DNA from: Anaerolineae bacterium
GTDB lineage: Bacteria > Chloroflexota > Anaerolineae > Aggregatilineales > Phototrophicaceae
DNA: 8,415 nucleotides
Assembly (NCBI GenBank): GCA_020848855.1
Contig: JADLHH010000096.1
Location: 1-8,415, forward strand
Direction: 5' to 3'
Position 1 is the first letter of the stretch; every line of letters begins with the position of its first letter. Made by a program: the position numbers and the translations under genes. Below the pieces are notes generated by a model. That model was not told the origin of the DNA and did not search any database. It saw only the letters and a program-made list of their open reading frames with translations. Shown here one piece after another: positions 5,939-8,415 of the stretch.

Positions 5939-7297
5939 GTGCCATTCCTCCGCAAATGGCGTTCCATATGGCTCATCCACGCCGGGATTCTGCTGACCTT
6001 CGCGCTTGTCCCGGTCTGGTATCGGCTGCCGCAGTCGCCGCTTTTTGCCCGGCTGTACGTCACCCGCTTTCTGATCTTTCTGCCGATAATCTGGTCGGTC
6101 GTCTGGTGGGTCGTCCTCGGCGTACCCGGCTTGCGTGACCTTGCCCGTTCCCGCTGGCGCTCGCTGTGGGCGCTGGCGCTCCTGCTGCTGGCGCTGTGGG
6201 GCTTCGCCTCGCAGGTGTGGGCGTTCCAGCGCGTCGATTATCCTGAAGTCGGCGCGACGGCGGCGTTACAGTTCGGCGTCTCGGCGCTGTTCGCGGTCGT
6301 CGTCGCCTGCGCCGCGCCCAAGCCGAGCGCCATCGTCACCGTCCTCATCCTCAGCCTGATCGGGAACGCGGCGATCACTATCCTGCAGGCGCAGAATCAG
6401 GCGTCACTCGGCTTGATCGGACTGGGCGAGTTTCCGTTCAATCCCACGCAGCCCGGCGTGAGCATCCTGCAAAGCGGCGCGCTGCGCTGGGTGCGTCCTT
6501 ACGGGCTGCAGGCGCACCCCAATCTGCTGGCGGGCGCGCTGCTGGTCGGCGTGCTGGCGACCGGCGGCTGGATCATCGCGCGGCGTGGGTGGCTGCGCGC
6601 CGCCGGGGTGCTGATCTTTGGCTTCGGCTTCTGGGCGCTGCTGCTGACCTTCTCGCGGGCGGCGTGGGGCGGGCTGGTCGTCGGCGGGCTGTCAGTCGTA
6701 CCGTTCCTGCGTCTATACCTGCGGCGGCTGGACACGCGCATCAGCCTCGCGGCTGCCGCTGCTGCGGCGCTGGTGGTCGGGCTGGCGTTCGTCCTCGGCT
6801 ATCAACCGCTGCTGGCGGCGCGCGCCGGCGAGGGGCAGGAGTCGGTCGAACTGCGCTCGGTCAGCGACCGGCTGGTGTTCATGGATTTTGCCTTCCGCTC
6901 AATCCGTGAGCGCCCGATCCTCGGCGTCGGCATCGGCAATTTCCCCTGGCGCACCAGCTACTATCTGGTCGAGACGGATTTCGACCTGCGCGGCGACAAC
7001 GTTCACAACGTCCTGCTCTCGGTGACGGCGGAACTGGGTGTCGTCGGCTTGACGCTGGCGCTGGCGGCGATTGGCTGCGGCGCGGTCACCGTAGTCGCCG
7101 GGCTGCGCGCCAGTGTTTGGCAAAGCCAAACCGTTCGCGGTGACGCTCACCCGGCGCGGCTGGCGCTGTTCGCCGTGTTCGCGGCGCTGCTGGCGGTCGG
7201 CTTCCTCGACCACTACCCCTGGACACAGATTCACTTTCAGGCAGCGTGGTGGGGCTGTCTGGCGGCGGCGTTCCCGCGCGAGTTATCTACAGCATAA
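5939..7297 (+). CDS. O-antigen ligase/polymerase-like (Wzy_C family) membrane protein
   Basis: A 452-residue protein with about ten hydrophobic segments and one large loop, the usual shape of WaaL/Wzy proteins. These join or polymerise surface glycans carried on undecaprenyl lipid at the outer face of the inner membrane. Recognisable positions are R186 and H193 in RPYGLQAHPN, FSRAAWGG (R240), R311 in SDRLVFMDFAF, RPILGVGIGNF (325-335), VHN (355-357) and AELG (364-367). Near the C-terminus comes DHYPWTQ (424-430). The family's essential Arg and His residues lie in the large periplasmic loop, matching R311 and H356 here. I chose the GTG at 5939 because it directly precedes the first basic-hydrophobic segment and has GAGG 8-9 bases upstream. 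The frame is open back to 5798, but that part overlaps merR. No glycosyltransferase neighbours are visible, so the glycan is unknown. The gene runs away from merR and converges on the epimerase gene. Confidence 0.85.
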   Translation: MPFLRKWRSIWLIHAGILLTFALVPVWYRLPQSPLFARLYVTRFLIFLPIIWSVVWWVVLGVPGLRDLARSRWRSLWALALLLLALWGFASQVWAFQRVDYPEVGATAALQFGVSALFAVVVACAAPKPSAIVTVLILSLIGNAAITILQAQNQASLGLIGLGEFPFNPTQPGVSILQSGALRWVRPYGLQAHPNLLAGALLVGVLATGGWIIARRGWLRAAGVLIFGFGFWALLLTFSRAAWGGLVVGGLSVVPFLRLYLRRLDTRISLAAAAAAALVVGLAFVLGYQPLLAARAGEGQESVELRSVSDRLVFMDFAFRSIRERPILGVGIGNFPWRTSYYLVETDFDLRGDNVHNVLLSVTAELGVVGLTLALAAIGCGAVTVVAGLRASVWQSQTVRGDAHPARLALFAVFAALLAVGFLDHYPWTQIHFQAAWWGCLAAAFPRELSTA

Positions 7298-7332
7298 ACC
7301 CGCTGCGCGTTTTGCCAAGGCACATTTGTCCG

Positions 7333-7360
7333 ACGGATGTACACTTTTTTCGGCATCCGT
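7333..7360. repeat. Inverted repeat between convergent genes, possible weak terminator
   Basis: ACGGATG (7333-7339) and CATCCGT (7354-7360) pair perfectly across a 14-base loop containing a run of six T. It lies in the 95-bp gap between the convergent O-antigen ligase-like and epimerase genes. The T-run is in the loop rather than after the stem, so it is not a standard terminator. Confidence 0.3.
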
Positions 7361-7392
7361 GTTGTGCGCCCCTTTTCCCCGCGCAATGTTCT

Positions 7393-7794
7393 TTACGCCT
7401 TCGCCTCGTACAGTTCCAGCAGGACGCCGCCGGTGCTGCGCGGATGCACGAACGCATACCGCCGTCCGTCCGGGCGCGTGCGCGGCGTCTCGTTGATCAG
7501 CTCGATACCGTCAGCGACCAGCTTTTGCATGGTCGCGTCGATATCCTCGACTTCCAGGCACAGGTGATGCATCCCCGACCCGCGCTTGGCGAGGTACTTG
7601 GCGACCCCACTGTCCTCGGTAAACGGGGCGATCAGCTCGATCTCCCCCTCGCCGAGCGGCAGGAAGGCGATGTCGACCGCCTCGTTCTCGTTGTGCTCGA
7701 CCTGCGCCAGCGGCAAGCCGAGCGCCTTGTGCCAGAATGTCAGCGCCTCGTTCACGTCCTCGACGACGACGGCGATGTGATTGATCTTGGGCAT
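7393..7794 (-). CDS. mce: Methylmalonyl-CoA epimerase
   Basis: A 133-residue protein of the vicinal-oxygen-chelate fold. It would interconvert (S)- and (R)-methylmalonyl-CoA, linking propionyl-CoA carboxylation to methylmalonyl-CoA mutase and succinyl-CoA. The N-terminal half opens with KINHIAVVVEDVNEALTFW (H6) and contains GEIELIAP (48-57). The second half opens with GMHHLCLEVEDID (H77) and ends in VLLELYEA (E127). H6, a central acidic residue near E53, H77 and E127 fall at the places of the family's metal-binding and catalytic residues. TRPDGRRYAFVHP (106-118) is the typical loop before the last strand. The start at 7794 is fixed by AAGGAG at 7801-7806, 6 bases upstream; the frame stays open to 7839 but that extension is non-coding. 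It is divergent from an acyl-CoA dehydrogenase, which suggests branched-chain amino acid or odd-chain fatty acid breakdown. A glyoxalase-like protein of the same fold is the main alternative. Confidence 0.9.
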   Translation of the reverse strand: MPKINHIAVVVEDVNEALTFWHKALGLPLAQVEHNENEAVDIAFLPLGEGEIELIAPFTEDSGVAKYLAKRGSGMHHLCLEVEDIDATMQKLVADGIELINETPRTRPDGRRYAFVHPRSTGGVLLELYEAKA

Positions 7795-7816
7795 GGATAG
7801 CTCCTTAAAAGAAGTG

Positions 7817-7834
7817 CCGAGTACTGAGTGCTGA
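7817..7834 (+). repeat. Heptameric GAGTRCT repeat, left copy
   Basis: The 18-base unit CCGAGTACTGAGTGCTGA is built from the heptamer GAGTACT followed by GAGTGCT and the start of a third GAGT. It lies just upstream of the epimerase start and has an inverted partner at 8014-8031 matching in 15 of 18 positions. Confidence 0.6.
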
Positions 7835-7861
7835 GTCAAAACATCACTACAAACTGACTTG

Positions 7862-7867
7862 ATTATA
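7862..7867 (-). promoter_or_regulatory. TATAAT -10 element, candidate epimerase promoter
   Basis: A perfect TATAAT on the minus strand, 68 bp before the epimerase ATG. No convincing -35 lies at 16-18 bp. The transcript would run through the left heptameric repeat. Confidence 0.4.
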
Positions 7868-7902
7868 GCGGCGTGCGATTAGGAGCACGGGAGTAGGTCG
7901 GA

Positions 7903-7908
7903 TATAAT
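7903..7908 (+). promoter_or_regulatory. TATAAT -10 element, candidate acyl-CoA dehydrogenase promoter
   Basis: A perfect TATAAT on the plus strand, about 145 bp before the acyl-CoA dehydrogenase ATG. A consensus -35 is not seen. The leader of about 135 bases would contain the right heptameric repeat. Confidence 0.4.
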
Positions 7909-8013
7909 TGTTGAGAAAGCTGTCACGTCTTATTTCAGAGAAAGCGTGTTTACATGCTGTGGCTTGCCAAGAGAGGGATTTTGCTCTTGACGCAGCACCC
8001 GTTGCTTGCAACG

Positions 8014-8031
8014 CCAGCACTCGGTACTCAG
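8014..8031 (-). repeat. Heptameric GAGTRCT repeat, right copy (inverted)
   Basis: Read on the minus strand this is CTGAGTACCGAGTGCTGG, 15 of 18 bases identical to the left copy at 7817-7834. The pair points in opposite directions around the two divergent promoters. The right copy ends 10 bases before the ribosome site of the acyl-CoA dehydrogenase. Confidence 0.6.
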
Positions 8032-8051
8032 CGTTATTTTAGGAGCATAAA

Positions 8052-8415
8052 ATGGTCAACTTCACCGGGACGACCGTCATTCCTCAGCTTACCGAGGAGC
8101 ACGACGCCCTGCGCCGCGCCGTCCGCGATTTTGCCGAGAACGAGATCAAGCCAATCGCCGCCGAATACGACGAGAGCGGCGATTTTCCGCTGGAGACCAT
8201 CCGCAAGATGGGGCAGATGGGCTTGATGGGTATCGAAGTCCCTGAGGAATACGGCGGCGCAGGCATGGATACGCTTGCCTATGCCCTGACGATCATCGAG
8301 GTCGCCCGCGCCGACGCCAGCCACAGCAAGATCGTCAGCGTCAACAACTCGCTTTACGGTCATGCGCTGCTCAAGTTCGGCACGGAGCACCAGAAGCAGA
8401 AATATCTCGCCCCGG
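8052..8415 (+). CDS. Acyl-CoA dehydrogenase, N-terminal part (runs off window)
   Basis: The frame is open from the ATG at 8052 to the window end, 121 residues of a family normally near 380. It begins with the alpha-helical N-terminal domain (LTEEHDALRRAVRDFAENEI, about 14-33). It continues with DESGDFPLETIRKMGQMGLM and the hallmark GIEVPEEYGGAGMD (about 65-78), then ALTIIEVARADAS. These FAD enzymes oxidise acyl-CoA thioesters to 2-enoyl-CoA and pass electrons to electron-transfer flavoprotein. The stretch resembles the short-chain/branched-chain subgroup, but the catalytic glutamate and substrate-pocket residues lie outside the window, so the substrate is unknown. The start is supported by AGGAG at 8041-8045, 6 bases upstream. 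It is divergent from methylmalonyl-CoA epimerase, consistent with a shared acyl-CoA degradation route. Confidence 0.93.
   Translation, partial: MVNFTGTTVIPQLTEEHDALRRAVRDFAENEIKPIAAEYDESGDFPLETIRKMGQMGLMGIEVPEEYGGAGMDTLAYALTIIEVARADASHSKIVSVNNSLYGHALLKFGTEHQKQKYLAP

Noticed and set aside
7246..7800. 184-codon plus-strand open frame opposite the epimerase
   Set aside because: It starts inside the O-antigen ligase-like gene and then runs opposite the epimerase. Its composition is that of a complement shadow.
7795..7839. Upstream extension of the epimerase to 7839
   Set aside because: It would translate the ribosome site and part of the heptameric repeat. AAGGAG at 7801-7806 clearly serves the ATG at 7794.
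7817..8031. Heptamer repeats as a CRISPR array or transposon ends
   Set aside because: There are only two short copies, with no regular spacers; no transposase or target-site duplication lies between or beside them, and the core holds ordinary promoters.

Overview
The window looks like chromosomal DNA of a GC-rich bacterium, most likely a member of the Chloroflexota. This is an inference from protein style, not a database result: a WaaL/Wzy-type membrane protein ending in a DHYPWT-type motif, an epimerase next to an acyl-CoA dehydrogenase, and a recombinase-tail-like remnant. There are ten protein-coding features, of which two run off the window edges and one is a probable broken remnant. I saw no rRNA, tRNA, CRISPR array or intact insertion sequence.

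Region A (1-2760, roughly 47-50% GC in sampled lines) is a small redox or gas-response module. A Crp/Fnr-family regulator (2009-2719, +) is transcribed away from a three-gene minus-strand operon. The operon order is a ferredoxin fused to a cupin, a small DUF2892-like membrane protein, and a large polytopic membrane protein that resembles haem-copper-oxidase/NnrS-type proteins and leaves the window at base 1. Each downstream gene has a strong AGGAGG ribosome site. The 210-bp space between regulator and operon contains three separate inverted repeats, one of them a perfect 16-bp dyad with a 4-bp spacer (the Fnr/Crp geometry). I infer that the regulator controls the operon and that the module handles electron flow or a small oxidant such as nitric oxide.

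Region B (about 2740-3000) is a junction. It holds a hairpin and a stop-bounded remnant whose residues look like the C-terminal DNA-binding tail of a serine recombinase. Base composition changes here from about 50% GC to above 65%. The 3' end of the copper-pump gene is written antisense through the remnant, giving the pump an unusual 31-residue tail.

Region C (2872-5863, minus) is a metal-resistance operon: a MerR-family sensor followed 7 bp later by a two-HMA P1B-type copper-exporting ATPase. The MerR-type promoter (TTGACA, 20-bp spacer, CAGAAT) overlaps the sensor's own start codon. The sensor's cysteines are spaced as in ZntR rather than CueR, although the pump carries Cu(I) motifs.

Region D (5882-8415) holds an O-antigen ligase/polymerase-like membrane protein (+), a convergent methylmalonyl-CoA epimerase (-), and a divergent acyl-CoA dehydrogenase that runs off the right edge (+). 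The last two share an intergenic region with a TATAAT on each strand, flanked by inverted copies of a heptameric GAGTRCT repeat. They fit the acyl-CoA breakdown route through propionyl-CoA and methylmalonyl-CoA.
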